Assembly (NCBI GenBank): GCA_903890265.1
Contig: CAITAM010000032.1
Coordinates: 1-18,583, forward strand
DNA: 18,583 nt
Reading direction: 5' to 3'
Origin: an uncultured Pseudomonadota bacterium
GTDB lineage: Bacteria; Pseudomonadota; Gammaproteobacteria; Steroidobacterales; Steroidobacteraceae
Under the pieces are notes generated by a model. That model searched no databases, was not told where the DNA came from, and saw only the letters and a list, made by a program, of their open reading frames with translations. Numbering within the stretch: position 1 is the first letter of the stretch; each line of letters opens with the position of its first letter. Shown here piece after piece: positions 1-8,389 of the stretch. Position numbers and translations under genes: made by a program.

Positions 1-341
1 GGCAGGATGGCGGTCGAGAGCGCGGCATCGTCGACGACGTTGACCGGGATGCCTCGTGCCTCGGCCGCGACCCGCGCCGCGCGGTTGACGACCGGCGCGT
101 CGGTGGCGGCGACGACGAGTGCGGCCCCCTCGACGTCGGTCGTGTCGAAGTCACGCGCGGCGTGCACGATCTCGCCCGCGTCGCGGCGCGCGGCGAGGCG
201 CGGCGTCAGGGTCGGCGAGACGACGACCACCGACGGTCCGGCCGGCCAGAGCAGGTCGATCTTGCGCTCGGCCAGCGTGCCGCCGCCGATGACGAGTACC
301 CGTCGGCCGCGCAGGTCCAGGAACAGCGGAAACCAGCGCAT
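1..341 (-). CDS. cysG: Siroheme synthase, N-terminal dehydrogenase/ferrochelatase domain (partial)
   Basis: Reads leftwards off the window edge; 113 codons are visible. The protein begins MRWFPLFLDLRGRRVLVIGG and has the NAD-binding turn VIGGGTLAERK (about residues 17-27) and the conserved NVVDD (about 100-104). These are hallmarks of the precorrin-2 dehydrogenase / sirohydrochlorin ferrochelatase (Met8p/CysG-N) family, which oxidises precorrin-2 and inserts iron to make siroheme. The ATG lies 7 nt after the cysI stop, so the two are almost certainly cotranscribed. The context fits, since siroheme is the cofactor of the sulfite reductase hemoprotein just upstream. It cannot be seen whether the C-terminal uroporphyrinogen-III methyltransferase domain follows (full CysG) or the protein is a single-domain enzyme. 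Confidence 0.9.
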   Translation of the reverse strand, partial: MRWFPLFLDLRGRRVLVIGGGTLAERKIDLLWPAGPSVVVVSPTLTPRLAARRDAGEIVHAARDFDTTDVEGAALVVAATDAPVVNRAARVAAEARGIPVNVVDDAALSTAIL

Positions 342-348
342 CGCCCGC

Positions 349-2019
349 TCAGGCCGCCGCGCTGCCGAGCGGCAGTCGTCCGCTCCGCCACAGGAAGTCG
401 CCGAAGCGCTCGCCGCGCTCGCGCTCGCTCGCCCAGGCGTAGAGCAGCGGGTCGAGGGCGGCGAGGAACTCGGCCTCGTCCAGGTTCTCTTTATAGAGAA
501 CGTTCAGGCGCGCGCCGACCCCGTCGCCACCGACGTGCAGGTTGTAGCGTCCGGGGGCCTTGCCGACGAGCGCGATCTCGGCGACGTACGGCCGCGCGCA
601 GCCGTTCGGGCAGCCGGTGATCCGCAAGGTGAGCGGCTCGCCGTAGAGACCGTGGCCCTTGAGCGCCGTGTCGATCCGCGACAGCAGGTCCGGCAGGTAG
701 CGCTCGGCTTCGGCCATCGCGAGCGGGCAGGTGGGCAGCGCAACGCAGGCGAGCGCGTCGCGCCGCACCGGCGAGCCCGCTTCCGCCGCGTCGAGCGCGT
801 GCGCCTCGATCAGTGCATCGATCGCGGCGCGCGCCGTGGCCGGTACCCGGGCGATGGTGACGTTCTGGTTGGCGGTGACCCGGAAGTCGCCCGTGTGCAC
901 GCGCGCGATCTCGCGCAGCCCCGTGAGCCACGGCCGGCCGGGGGCGTCGACGAGGCGACCCGCCGGAATCCTCAGCGTGCGGTGCAGCGTGCCGTCCAGC
1001 GCCGTGCGCCAGCCAAAATGGTCGCCGTTGGTGTCGAATGAAAACGGCCGCGCGGGCTCGAGACGAAGGTTCGCGCGCCGCTCGATCTCGGCCACGAACC
1101 AGCCAAGACCCCGGTCCTCGATCGTGTACTTGAGGCGCGCGTGCTTGCGGTTGGTACGGTCACCGAAGTCGCGCTGGGTGGTCACGACCGCTTCCGCTAC
1201 CGCGAGCAGCTGCTCGGGGCGGAGGAATCCTGCCACGTCCGCGAGCCGCGGGTGGGTCGTCTTGTCGCCGTGGGTCGCGCCCATGCCGCCGCCGACCGTG
1301 AGGTTGAAGCCCGCCAGCCGGCCGTCCTCGACGATGGCGATGAAGCCGAGGTCCTGGGTGTAGATGTCGACGTCGTTCGACGGCGGCAGCGCGATCGCCG
1401 CCTTGAACTTGCGCGGCAGGTACGTCTCGCCGTAGATCGGCTCGACCTCGGGCGTGCCGGTGAGCTTCTCGCCGTCGAGCCAGATCTCGTGGTAGGCGCG
1501 GGTGTGCGGCAAAAGGAACTCGGACAGGCGCTGTGCCCAGCGGACGACCTCGCCGTGCACCGGCGATTCGATGGGGTTCGAGCCGGCCATGACGTTACGG
1601 TTGACGTCGCCGCAGGTCGCGATCGTGTCCAGGAGCGCGGCGTTGATCCGCTGCATGGTGGGCTTGAGGTCGCCCTTGCCGATGCCGTGGAACTGGAAGG
1701 TCTGGCGCGTCGTGAGGCGCAGGCTGCCGTTCGCGTACTCGGTGGCGAGCGCGTCGAGCGCGAGCCACTGCGCGGCGGTAGCGACCCCGCCCGGCAGGCG
1801 GATGCGCACCATGTAGCGGATCAGCGGCTCGAGCTTCTGCAGCCGACGCTCCTCGCGCAGGTCGCGGTCGTCCTGCTGGTAGCTGCCGTGCAGGCGCAGC
1901 AGCTGCTGGTCGTCATCGCGCAGGGCGCCGGTCGGCGCGTCGGCGAGACTGTCGGCAATCGTGCCGCGCAGGCCGCGGCTGCGGGCCTTGATGCCTTCGA
2001 CGGGGGTGAGGTCAGCCAT
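349..2019 (-). CDS. cysI: NADPH-dependent assimilatory sulfite reductase, hemoprotein beta subunit
   Basis: 556 aa, close to the family length of about 570. It catalyses the six-electron reduction of sulfite to sulfide in cytoplasmic cysteine biosynthesis, receiving electrons from CysJ. The 4Fe-4S/siroheme ligand cysteines are present as C425-x5-C431 and C470-x3-C474 (TGCPNGCARP). The upstream half has the conserved RLTTRQTFQFHG (about 101-112) and GDVNRNVM (about 137-144) substrate/siroheme-site segments. The gene starts 3 nt after the cysJ stop and is followed 7 nt later by the siroheme-synthase gene, giving a cysJ-cysI-cysG operon. A nitrite reductase of the same superfamily is the main alternative, but the CysJ partner and the length favour sulfite reductase. 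Confidence 0.97.
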   Translation of the reverse strand: MADLTPVEGIKARSRGLRGTIADSLADAPTGALRDDDQQLLRLHGSYQQDDRDLREERRLQKLEPLIRYMVRIRLPGGVATAAQWLALDALATEYANGSLRLTTRQTFQFHGIGKGDLKPTMQRINAALLDTIATCGDVNRNVMAGSNPIESPVHGEVVRWAQRLSEFLLPHTRAYHEIWLDGEKLTGTPEVEPIYGETYLPRKFKAAIALPPSNDVDIYTQDLGFIAIVEDGRLAGFNLTVGGGMGATHGDKTTHPRLADVAGFLRPEQLLAVAEAVVTTQRDFGDRTNRKHARLKYTIEDRGLGWFVAEIERRANLRLEPARPFSFDTNGDHFGWRTALDGTLHRTLRIPAGRLVDAPGRPWLTGLREIARVHTGDFRVTANQNVTIARVPATARAAIDALIEAHALDAAEAGSPVRRDALACVALPTCPLAMAEAERYLPDLLSRIDTALKGHGLYGEPLTLRITGCPNGCARPYVAEIALVGKAPGRYNLHVGGDGVGARLNVLYKENLDEAEFLAALDPLLYAWASERERGERFGDFLWRSGRLPLGSAAA

Positions 2020-2022
2020 GAT

Positions 2023-3828
2023 TCAGTACACGTCCCTGGCGTAGCGGTGCTGGGCGGCGAGCTCGTCGAGGTACTCGCGCGCGCGCTCCTCGCTCAGGCC
2101 GCCGTGCTGGCGGGCAATGTCGAGCAGCGCGCGCTCGACGTCGGGTGCCATGCGCTCGGCATCGCCGCAGACGTAGACGCTCGCGCCGCCCTCGAGCCAC
2201 GCGTACACCTCGGCACCGGCCTCGCGCAGGCGGTCCTGCACGTAGACCTTGCTCGCCGTGTCGCGCGAGAAGGCGACGTCGAGGCGCTGCAGCTGGCCCT
2301 TGCGCAGCGCGGCGAGCCACTCGGTCTGGTAGAGGAAGTCCCGCTCGCGGTGGCGGCTGCCGAACACGAGCCAGTTGCGGCCCGGCGCACCGTCCTCGAC
2401 GCGCGCCTGCAGGAAGCCGCGAAAGGGCGCGACGCCGGTGCCGGGGCCGATCATCAGGATGTCGCGCGCGGCATCCGCGGGCAGGCGAAAGCGCGGGTTC
2501 GGCTCGACGTAGGCGCGGACCTCGGCGCCGACGCCAAGGCCGGCGAGCTGGAACGACGCCGCGCCCGTGCGCTGCTCGCCGTCCTGCTCGTAGTCAAGCA
2601 CGGCGACCGTGAGGTGCGCTTCATCGCCCACGGCACGCCGGCTCGAGGCGATCGAGTAGAGGCGCGGCGACAGCGGGTTCAGCGCGCGCACGAGTCCGGT
2701 CGCGTCCCAGGCGTGCGGGTATCGCTTCAGCAGGTCGACCACCTGGAACGACTTGAACGCGTCGCGCAGGTCGCGCCCGCCCTCGGGGCCGAGCCAGCGC
2801 CCGAGTTCGGCCGCGCCCGTGCGCTTCGCGAGTTCGGCGACGAACGGGCGGGCGAGGCGCGTGATCTCGCGCCGCTCGGCGAGCCAGTCGCGCAGGGGCA
2901 GCGTCACGCCGTCGTGGGTGACCGGTTCGGTGCCGGACAGGTTCGCCCGCGCGAGCACCGCCTCGACCGCGCGCTGCGGGTTGCCGACCCAGACGCCGAG
3001 GGCGTCACCGGGCTCGTAGGCGAGGCGCTCGTCGGGCAGCGCGAGTTCGAGATGGCGGACGTCGCGTTCGGCATCGCGCGAGCTGATGCGCTGGTTGACG
3101 AGGAGTTCCATCGCGACCGGCTGGTCGCGGGTGGCGACGACCGGTGCCACCACCCGAAGCGGGGCGACGACCGACAGGCGCGGCGCCGCGGTACCGAGTT
3201 CCGTGCGGGCGTGGACGACCGCCTGCTCGAGCCAGGGCGCGGCGACGGGTTCGAGGTCGACGTCGGCATCGACGCGCGGCGCGAGGCGCGTCGCACCGAG
3301 CGCGGTCAGACGCTCATCGAGCTCCCGGCCGGCGCTGCAGAACTGCGGGTAGCTCGAGTCGCCGAGCGCGAGCACGGCGTAGCGCAGGGCGGGCAGCGCC
3401 GGCGCGCGCTTCGCCTTGAGTTGCGTGAAGAACGCCCGCGCATCGTCCGGCGGCTCGCCGTCGCCGTGCGTGCTGACGACGAAGTACACGAGCCGTTCAC
3501 CGGTGAGGGTTTTGAGCGGCACGTCGCCGATCGACCGTGCCTGGGCGCGAAGGCCGGCCGCGGAGAGCGAGCGCTCGAGGCGCTCGGCGAGCCGGCGGCC
3601 GTTGCCGGTCTGGCTGGCGTAGACCACGAGCGCCCGCGCCTCGGGTTCGTTCGCGACCGCCGCCGCCGGGGGCGCGCCGCCGTGGGCGCGGGCGCGCTCC
3701 GCGGCGAGTCCCGCCACGTAGCCGCTGACCCAGGTCAGGGTCGACGAGTCGAGCCCGACGAGGAGCTCGTCCAGTCGTCCCGTCCGCTCCGAATCCAGAA
3801 ACGGCTTTGGCAGTGCCGCTGCGTCCAT
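2023..3828 (-). CDS. cysJ: NADPH-sulfite reductase, flavoprotein alpha subunit
   Basis: 601 aa from the chosen ATG, matching the family. It passes electrons from NADPH through FAD and FMN to CysI. Domains in order: flavodoxin-like FMN domain (about 66-200, with the ASQTGNG phosphate loop at 71-77 and LALGDSSY at 153-160), FAD-binding domain with connecting insert (about 230-450, RLYSIASS at 389-396), and NADP-binding domain (IGPGTGVAPFR at 460-470, VYVCGD at 551-556). The C-terminus RYARDVY is the canonical family ending. A longer reading frame starts 16 codons upstream, but AGGGAGA about 5 nt before this ATG decides for the internal start. It is first gene of the leftward operon and divergent from the peptidase gene. 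Confidence 0.97.
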   Translation of the reverse strand: MDAAALPKPFLDSERTGRLDELLVGLDSSTLTWVSGYVAGLAAERARAHGGAPPAAAVANEPEARALVVYASQTGNGRRLAERLERSLSAAGLRAQARSIGDVPLKTLTGERLVYFVVSTHGDGEPPDDARAFFTQLKAKRAPALPALRYAVLALGDSSYPQFCSAGRELDERLTALGATRLAPRVDADVDLEPVAAPWLEQAVVHARTELGTAAPRLSVVAPLRVVAPVVATRDQPVAMELLVNQRISSRDAERDVRHLELALPDERLAYEPGDALGVWVGNPQRAVEAVLARANLSGTEPVTHDGVTLPLRDWLAERREITRLARPFVAELAKRTGAAELGRWLGPEGGRDLRDAFKSFQVVDLLKRYPHAWDATGLVRALNPLSPRLYSIASSRRAVGDEAHLTVAVLDYEQDGEQRTGAASFQLAGLGVGAEVRAYVEPNPRFRLPADAARDILMIGPGTGVAPFRGFLQARVEDGAPGRNWLVFGSRHRERDFLYQTEWLAALRKGQLQRLDVAFSRDTASKVYVQDRLREAGAEVYAWLEGGASVYVCGDAERMAPDVERALLDIARQHGGLSEERAREYLDELAAQHRYARDVY

Positions 3829-4281
3829 ACCGGTCTCCCTCGTAGGATCACGATCGTAGGGTGGCCCCGCCGGCACCGAAACCGCCGCCGGGTTATCGCT
3901 CCATAAGCGAATGTTTGTGGCGCGAGGCGATGCGTCCGCGGGCTGACGACGGCGAGGTCACGGTGATGACGACCCAACCGTTCGGCAGTGGGCGGGGCGG
4001 GGTCGCGGCGGTACTCTGAAGGTCGGTACCCGGGCAGGCGTCCACCGCTTCGCCGAATCTCTGCTCCTCGTGTTAGGGCGCGCAGGCGCCGCCCGGGATA
4101 CCACCAACTCCTTCTCCTTGCGCCACCGCGCTCGCGACCGCCCGTCGGTCGGTCGTCCCTTCCGCGGTGCAACGTGCGCCCCCGCACCGCAACCACTACA
4201 ATCCGGCGCCCGCCGGGCTGCCGATGTCGCCGGTCAACCGGCCGGGACGAGCCCCTTGTCCCCTGACCCGGAGTCCCGCCG
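3829..4281. other. Divergent intergenic region between cysJ and the peptidase gene
   Basis: About 450 bp with no credible gene; the frames crossing it are arginine-rich and extend from shadows of cysJ. It must carry promoters for both divergent units. The only AT-richer stretch on the cysJ side is around 3895-3915 (TTATCGCTCCATAAGCGAAT on the plus strand). On the peptidase side a TACAAT at 4197-4202 is a possible -10, but no good -35 is seen 17 nt upstream. No convincing CysB-type site could be assigned by eye. Confidence 0.4.
3834..3840 (-). promoter_or_regulatory. Ribosome binding site of cysJ
   Basis: Reads AGGGAGA on the minus strand, 5 nt before the ATG at 3828. It is what selects the MDAAALPKPF start over the in-frame upstream start at 3876, which has no such site. 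Confidence 0.6.
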
Positions 4282-5760
4282 ATGCGTGCCGTGCTGCTGC
4301 TTGGTTTCTCGTTGCTGTCCCTGCCGTCGGTCGTGATGGCCGCCAAACCGGCGGATGCCACGGCGGCCGTGATCGGTCAGGCCCTCTCGCCGTCACCGCT
4401 CGCGGACGACCTGCGCCGCCTCACCGACGGCATTGGCGGGCGCATCTCGGGCTCGCCGGCGATGGCGCGCGCGGTGGAGTGGGGGGTGGAGGCGTTTCGC
4501 GCCGCCGGAGTCCCGGTCCGCACCGAGGCCTACACCCAGGCGGTGACCTGGGCCGAGGGCGAGACGCGCCTCGAGATCGACGGCGCGGCGGCCTTCCCGG
4601 TCGCGCTCGTGGCCGAGGGCTGGTCGCCGGCGACGCCCGCGGGCGGCATCGCCGCGCCGCTCGTGCACGTGGGGGCGGGCAGTGAGGAGGAGTTCGCGGC
4701 GCAGGGCAGCCGGGTCCGTGGCGCGATTCTCCTCGTCGACAGCACCGTCATCGCCACCTGGGCGGACCTTAATAATGAGTACGACCGGACCGGGCCGATC
4801 GTGCAGCGGGCGATCGCGGGCGGTGCCCGGGCGATCCTCTGGACCGCGGCGCGCAGCCACCGGCTGCTGTACCGGCACACGGACACGGTGGGCGGCGAGC
4901 TCCTGCCGCTGCCGATGGCGACCGTCGCCCGCGAGGACGCGCTCCGGCTCGCCCGCACCGTCGATGCGAGCCGCACGCCGCTCAACGTGCGTTTTTCGAT
5001 GCCGAACCGGATCGGCGGCCCGGTCGAGGCGAAGAACGTCGTGGCCGAGATCCGCGGCCGCGAGCTGCCCGACGAGTTCGTGGTGCTCGGTGCGCACCTC
5101 GACTCCTGGGACCTCGGCACCGGGGCGCTCGACAACGGCTGCAACGCGGCGCTCGTGATCGCGGCGGCGCGTGCGATCCACGACGCCGGCGTGACGCCGC
5201 GGCGGACGATCCGCTTCGTGCTCTTCAGTGGCGAGGAGGAGGGGATGCTGGGCTCGCGCGCCTACGTGAAGACGCACGCCGCGGAGCTTGACCGGACGCG
5301 AGCGATGATGGCGATCGACTCCGGCGTCGGGCGGATCACGGGGTTCTCGCTGTCGGGTCGGACGGATGTCGCGGCGACGCTGCCGAGGGCACTGGCCGCG
5401 GTCGCGGCGCTGGATGCGACCGCGCTCAGTCTCGAGGGCGACCTCGGCACCGACAACGTCGACTTCCTGCTGCAGGGCGTGCCGACGCTGGTCGCTAGCC
5501 AGGAGCCGGCGACCTACATGGAGAACTACCACGCGGCGTCCGACACGCTGGACAAGGTGGACCTGCGCGAGCTCACGCTGCACGTCGCGATCGCGGCCGC
5601 GACGGTGGTCGGCATCGCCGATCTCGCCGAGCCGCTCGGCCCGCGCCTCACGCGGCCCGAGATCGCTGCCCTGCTCGAGCGCTCGGGCCTTGAGAAGGAA
5701 ATGAAGGCGGGCGGCCTGTGGGCCGAGTGGGCGGCGGGCCAGCGCGGTCGCAGTCCCTAG
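4282..5760 (+). CDS. Secreted M28-family zinc metallopeptidase (carboxypeptidase Q / aminopeptidase-like)
   Basis: 492 aa. An N-terminal signal peptide (MRAVLLLGFSLLSLPSVVMA, cleavage likely after VMA) sends it to the periplasm or outside. Residues about 130-230 resemble the protease-associated insert of this family. The M28 co-catalytic di-zinc site is complete: H272 (GAHLDSWD), bridging D284 (GALDNG), catalytic E318 and ligand E319 (SGEEEGMLGS), D346 (AIDSG) and H417 (NYHAASDT). It should release amino acids or dipeptides from peptides; substrate specificity cannot be read from sequence. A GGAG lies about 9 nt before the ATG. It is divergent from cysJ and probably a single-gene unit, as a separate gene follows after 160 nt with no obvious link. 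Confidence 0.93.
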   Translation: MRAVLLLGFSLLSLPSVVMAAKPADATAAVIGQALSPSPLADDLRRLTDGIGGRISGSPAMARAVEWGVEAFRAAGVPVRTEAYTQAVTWAEGETRLEIDGAAAFPVALVAEGWSPATPAGGIAAPLVHVGAGSEEEFAAQGSRVRGAILLVDSTVIATWADLNNEYDRTGPIVQRAIAGGARAILWTAARSHRLLYRHTDTVGGELLPLPMATVAREDALRLARTVDASRTPLNVRFSMPNRIGGPVEAKNVVAEIRGRELPDEFVVLGAHLDSWDLGTGALDNGCNAALVIAAARAIHDAGVTPRRTIRFVLFSGEEEGMLGSRAYVKTHAAELDRTRAMMAIDSGVGRITGFSLSGRTDVAATLPRALAAVAALDATALSLEGDLGTDNVDFLLQGVPTLVASQEPATYMENYHAASDTLDKVDLRELTLHVAIAAATVVGIADLAEPLGPRLTRPEIAALLERSGLEKEMKAGGLWAEWAAGQRGRSP

Positions 5761-5922
5761 GCGATCGACACCGGCAGGCGGCCGGCACGACACGGGGACG
5801 ACGCGGGCACGACGCCCAAATGACACGAGCGCCGCGAATTTGGGATAACGGGCTGCAACGGTCGAGCCGTATGATCATGGGACTTCGGGCGCTGGCGCCA
5901 GCACCACGGAACACCCCGACCC

Positions 5923-6555
5923 ATGATCACGGCGACGGACTCACCACCGCTCGACCCGGCCTGCGCGTGCGGCGTTGCCGCGCTCGGCGACGAGCCGTTC
6001 TACGGCCAGATGCTCGCGCACCTCGGGCGTGGCAGCAGCGACTACCGGGCGGTGCTCGCGCGCTACTTTGATTTTGCGATCCGCGAGGGCGAGCGGCTCG
6101 GGCGCGTCGCGCGGGCCGCCGATCCGCGCGACGGCATCGCGATCTGGACCCTGCCGCAGGCGGCCGACGTGCAGGCCGCGGCGGTGCGGGCGAAGCGCGA
6201 GTTCCTGGAGCGGCACTGCGGGACCGCCGCGCGCGTGAACTACGACCTCCTGGTCGAGACCATGGCCGACCACGCGGCCGATCTTGTTCCGAGCGGCGCC
6301 TGGTACCTGTCGATCCTCGCCGTGCAGCCGGCGCTGCAGGGCAAGGGGCTCGGCCAGGCGCTGGTCGGCGTCACGCTCGCCGAAGCCGATGCGAAGGGCG
6401 CGGACACCTACGTCGAGACCTCGAATCCCCGCAACCTGCGGTTCTACCAGCGGCTGGGCTATACCGCGGTCACGAGCTACCGCGAGCCGGTGACGACCGC
6501 GGAGTACTGGGTGCTCGTGCGGCGTGCGCCACGCCCGAAAGGGACCGCGCGCTGA
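5923..6555 (+). CDS. GNAT-family N-acetyltransferase
   Basis: 210 aa. The acetyl-CoA pyrophosphate-binding motif A is clear: SILAVQPALQGKGLGQAL at about 130-147, with the Q/R-x-x-G-x-G/A core at QGKGLG. It is followed by ETSNPRNLRFYQRLGY (165-180), the usual strand 6 / helix 4 region with the FYxxLGY signature. The N-terminal 100 residues look like the substrate-side half and are not diagnostic. The acceptor (amine on a small molecule or protein) is unknown. The start has only a weak ribosome site; the visible ATG is kept because the downstream sequence shows no better one. No operon partner is evident. Confidence 0.88.
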   Translation: MITATDSPPLDPACACGVAALGDEPFYGQMLAHLGRGSSDYRAVLARYFDFAIREGERLGRVARAADPRDGIAIWTLPQAADVQAAAVRAKREFLERHCGTAARVNYDLLVETMADHAADLVPSGAWYLSILAVQPALQGKGLGQALVGVTLAEADAKGADTYVETSNPRNLRFYQRLGYTAVTSYREPVTTAEYWVLVRRAPRPKGTAR

Positions 6556-6717
6556 ACGTAATGTCGTGCGGTCTGCCGCGGAACCGGCGAAATTTCGCAC
6601 CCGGTTGTCGGACATAACGCCGCCAGCGGGCGACCCGGCGAAGCGACCCTCCTTTAATCAATCCCTTACGGAGGGGAGTTGACCCGACCGTCACGATTGG
6701 GGGTCGGCGGGCCCGGC

Positions 6718-6744
6718 TCAAGCTTTTGCCGGACCGGCCGTTAA
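6718..6744 (+). promoter_or_regulatory. FliA (sigma-28) type promoter upstream of the diguanylate cyclase
   Basis: TCAAGCTT at 6718-6725, an 11-nt spacer, then GCCGTTAA at 6737-6744. The sigma-28 consensus in enterobacteria and pseudomonads is TAAAGTTT/TCAAGTTT - N11 - GCCGATAA, so there is one mismatch in each half to the closest form and the spacing is exact. The expected transcription start is about 7-10 nt downstream, some 25-30 nt before the GGDEF gene's ATG at 6780. Confidence 0.72.
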
Positions 6745-6779
6745 GGGAAACGTTTACGTAGACCACGGACGGACCCCGC

Positions 6780-7841
6780 ATGCGTTACCGAGAGACGGCG
6801 ACCAAGAGCGCCGAGATCCTGCGCCTCGTCATTCCCCGCATCACCCAGACCGGCGGCAACTTCGCACCGCCCGCCTACAGCGTCTGGTACGAGCACCTGG
6901 CAGGGCTTAACCCGCCGCTCAGCGAAGCCCTCGAGGCCCGCGTGCGTGACAACCCGGCTGCCGTCCCGCTGCCGGTGCTCGAGGACCTCTACGCCGAGCA
7001 CATCCAGGGCCGCGACCGCGACCAGTCGGACCGCGTGCACGCGGCCCTGACCGAACTCCTGCGCCGGGTCGCGACGACCGTGTCCTCCTCCGGGACCGGG
7101 GTCGACGCGTTCGCCCAGGCCCTCGACCAGTGCGAAGCGGAACTGAACGCGATCGAGGACGTCTCCGGGCTGCAGCGCGTGATCCGCACGGTGGTGGACG
7201 CGACGGTCTCCGCCCGGGCCGCGAACGACGCGCTGCGCCAGGAAGTCGACGCGGCACGCGCCGAGGTCGATGCCCTGAAGGAGCAGGTCGGGGCGCTCGA
7301 GGGCGAGGTGCTGACCGACCCGCTGACGGGCCTTCGCAACCGGCGCGGCTTCGAGAAGGTCTGCGCGCGCACCTACGGTCGCGAGCCCGAGCTCCTCTCG
7401 CAGGCGGCGATCCTCGTCGTCGACATCGATCACTTCAAGCAGGTCAACGACTCGTACGGCCACCTGTTCGGTGACCGGGTCATTCGCGCCTGCGCCGAGG
7501 TGCTGACGAACTCGGTCAAGGGCAGGGACCTCGCGGTCCGCTTCGGTGGCGAGGAGTTCCTAGTCCTGCTGCCGCAGACCTCGCAGGCCGGTGCGATGGC
7601 CGTCGCCGAGCAGATCCGCGTGGCCTTCAGTCGCGTGCGCATCCGCCGCACGGGCTCGACCGACACGGCGCGCCCGGTGTCGCTCTCCGTCGGCGTCGCG
7701 ATCCCGAAGCGCGGCGAGACCCTGGAAGAGGCGATCGAGCGTGCCGACCAGGCGCTCTACGCCGCGAAGAAGGGCGGCCGCAACTGCGTCCGCTTCGCCG
7801 GCGCCGAGCCACCCGCCACCGCAGCCGCCGGCGCGGCCTGA
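6780..7841 (+). CDS. GGDEF diguanylate cyclase
   Basis: 353 aa, soluble, no membrane segment. The C-terminal GGDEF domain (about 175-340) begins with DPLTGLRNRRG, carries the metal-binding VVDIDHFKQVND (213-224) and the active-site GGEEF at 256-260, so it should make c-di-GMP from two GTP. The inhibitory I-site RxxD expected five residues before GGEEF reads KGRD (247-250), so the first arginine is replaced by lysine. The N-terminal part (about 10-130), with AYSVWYEHLAG at 32-42, resembles the helical N-terminal region found in many proteobacterial cyclases. A heptad-like helix (about 145-178) links it to the catalytic domain and probably dimerises it. It sits alone behind a sigma-28-like promoter, implying expression with the flagellar regulon. 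Confidence 0.95.
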   Translation: MRYRETATKSAEILRLVIPRITQTGGNFAPPAYSVWYEHLAGLNPPLSEALEARVRDNPAAVPLPVLEDLYAEHIQGRDRDQSDRVHAALTELLRRVATTVSSSGTGVDAFAQALDQCEAELNAIEDVSGLQRVIRTVVDATVSARAANDALRQEVDAARAEVDALKEQVGALEGEVLTDPLTGLRNRRGFEKVCARTYGREPELLSQAAILVVDIDHFKQVNDSYGHLFGDRVIRACAEVLTNSVKGRDLAVRFGGEEFLVLLPQTSQAGAMAVAEQIRVAFSRVRIRRTGSTDTARPVSLSVGVAIPKRGETLEEAIERADQALYAAKKGGRNCVRFAGAEPPATAAAGAA

Positions 7842-7849
7842 TCCGCCGG

Positions 7850-7890
7850 ACCCGCGGCGCCAGGGCGCCGCGAGCGCCGCGGGCGCGGGT
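7850..7890. terminator. GC-rich hairpin between convergent genes (candidate bidirectional terminator)
   Basis: GCGGCGC (7854-7860) pairs with GCGCCGC (7865-7871) over a CAGG loop. An alternative longer pairing joins CCCGCGGCG (7851-7859) with CGCCGCGGG (7875-7883). It lies exactly between the end of the cyclase gene and the end of the leftward small-protein gene. There is no T tract on either strand, so intrinsic termination is uncertain. Confidence 0.35.
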
Positions 7891-8126
7891 CAGTGCGCGA
7901 TGGCGTCGAGTGCGGTCATCGCGACCACGGCCACGACGACCGTCAGCACCGCCGTCAGCAGGCCTTCACTCAACAGGACGAGCGCCTCGGCGACGCCATC
8001 GCGCGTCAGCCGCCGGCTCGACGCGCCACGGCCGTGCGAGTCGGTGGCGTTCACGCCACGGTCGATGGCGGTGGTCGGTACGCGCGACGGCCGGCGCAGG
8101 GCCCAGACAATGAGCATCAGGATCAT
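7890..8126 (-). CDS. Small predicted membrane protein, unknown function
   Basis: 78 aa from the ATG at 8126; GGAG sits 6 nt upstream, which favours this start over a GTG four codons earlier. Two hydrophobic segments are visible: a short N-terminal MILMLIVWAL and a C-terminal stretch LLTAVLTVVVAVVAMTALDA (about 53-72). A polar, arginine-rich linker joins them. Codon use is strongly GC3-biased like the neighbours, which supports real coding. No family is recognised. It is convergent with the diguanylate cyclase and its upstream side opens onto the repeat-rich gap. Confidence 0.5.
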   Translation of the reverse strand: MILMLIVWALRRPSRVPTTAIDRGVNATDSHGRGASSRRLTRDGVAEALVLLSEGLLTAVLTVVVAVVAMTALDAIAH

Positions 8127-8312
8127 GACGATCTCCACGACAAGCGGCGCGGTCGCGCGCGGGGCGGGGAGTCGTCCGACGCGCGGTCAGTGCGCTCGCA
8201 GCGACCGGTGGCTGCCGGTTCGTCCCGCGCCACGATACGCCCGCACCGGGCGGCTGGTGCCGCCGGGCTGAAGGTCCATGGGGTGGTCCGTGTGGGTGGG
8301 TGAATGAATGGC

Positions 8313-8336
8313 CGCGTGCCCGATCCCGGGCACGCG
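8313..8336. repeat. Perfect 10-bp-arm inverted repeat
   Basis: CGCGTGCCCG (8313-8322) and CGGGCACGCG (8327-8336) flank an ATCC loop. Transcribed, this forms a very stable stem. It stands 19 nt upstream of a TATAAT. It could be a terminator stem, an operator or an extruded palindrome; no T tract follows on either strand. Confidence 0.7.
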
Positions 8337-8389
8337 TCTACTATACCCCACTCCCCTATAATTGCAACACCGCGATGCGACGGCCTGCC

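Noticed and set aside
1141..3906. A 921-codon open frame on the plus strand
   Set aside because: It is antisense to cysI and cysJ, whose products have complete catalytic motifs. Its translation is Arg/Val/Ala/Gly-rich with no domain, a usual artefact opposite high-GC genes.
4393..5826. A 477-codon minus-strand frame opposite the M28 peptidase
   Set aside because: Arginine- and histidine-rich translation without motifs; the plus-strand frame encodes an intact metallopeptidase with all zinc ligands.
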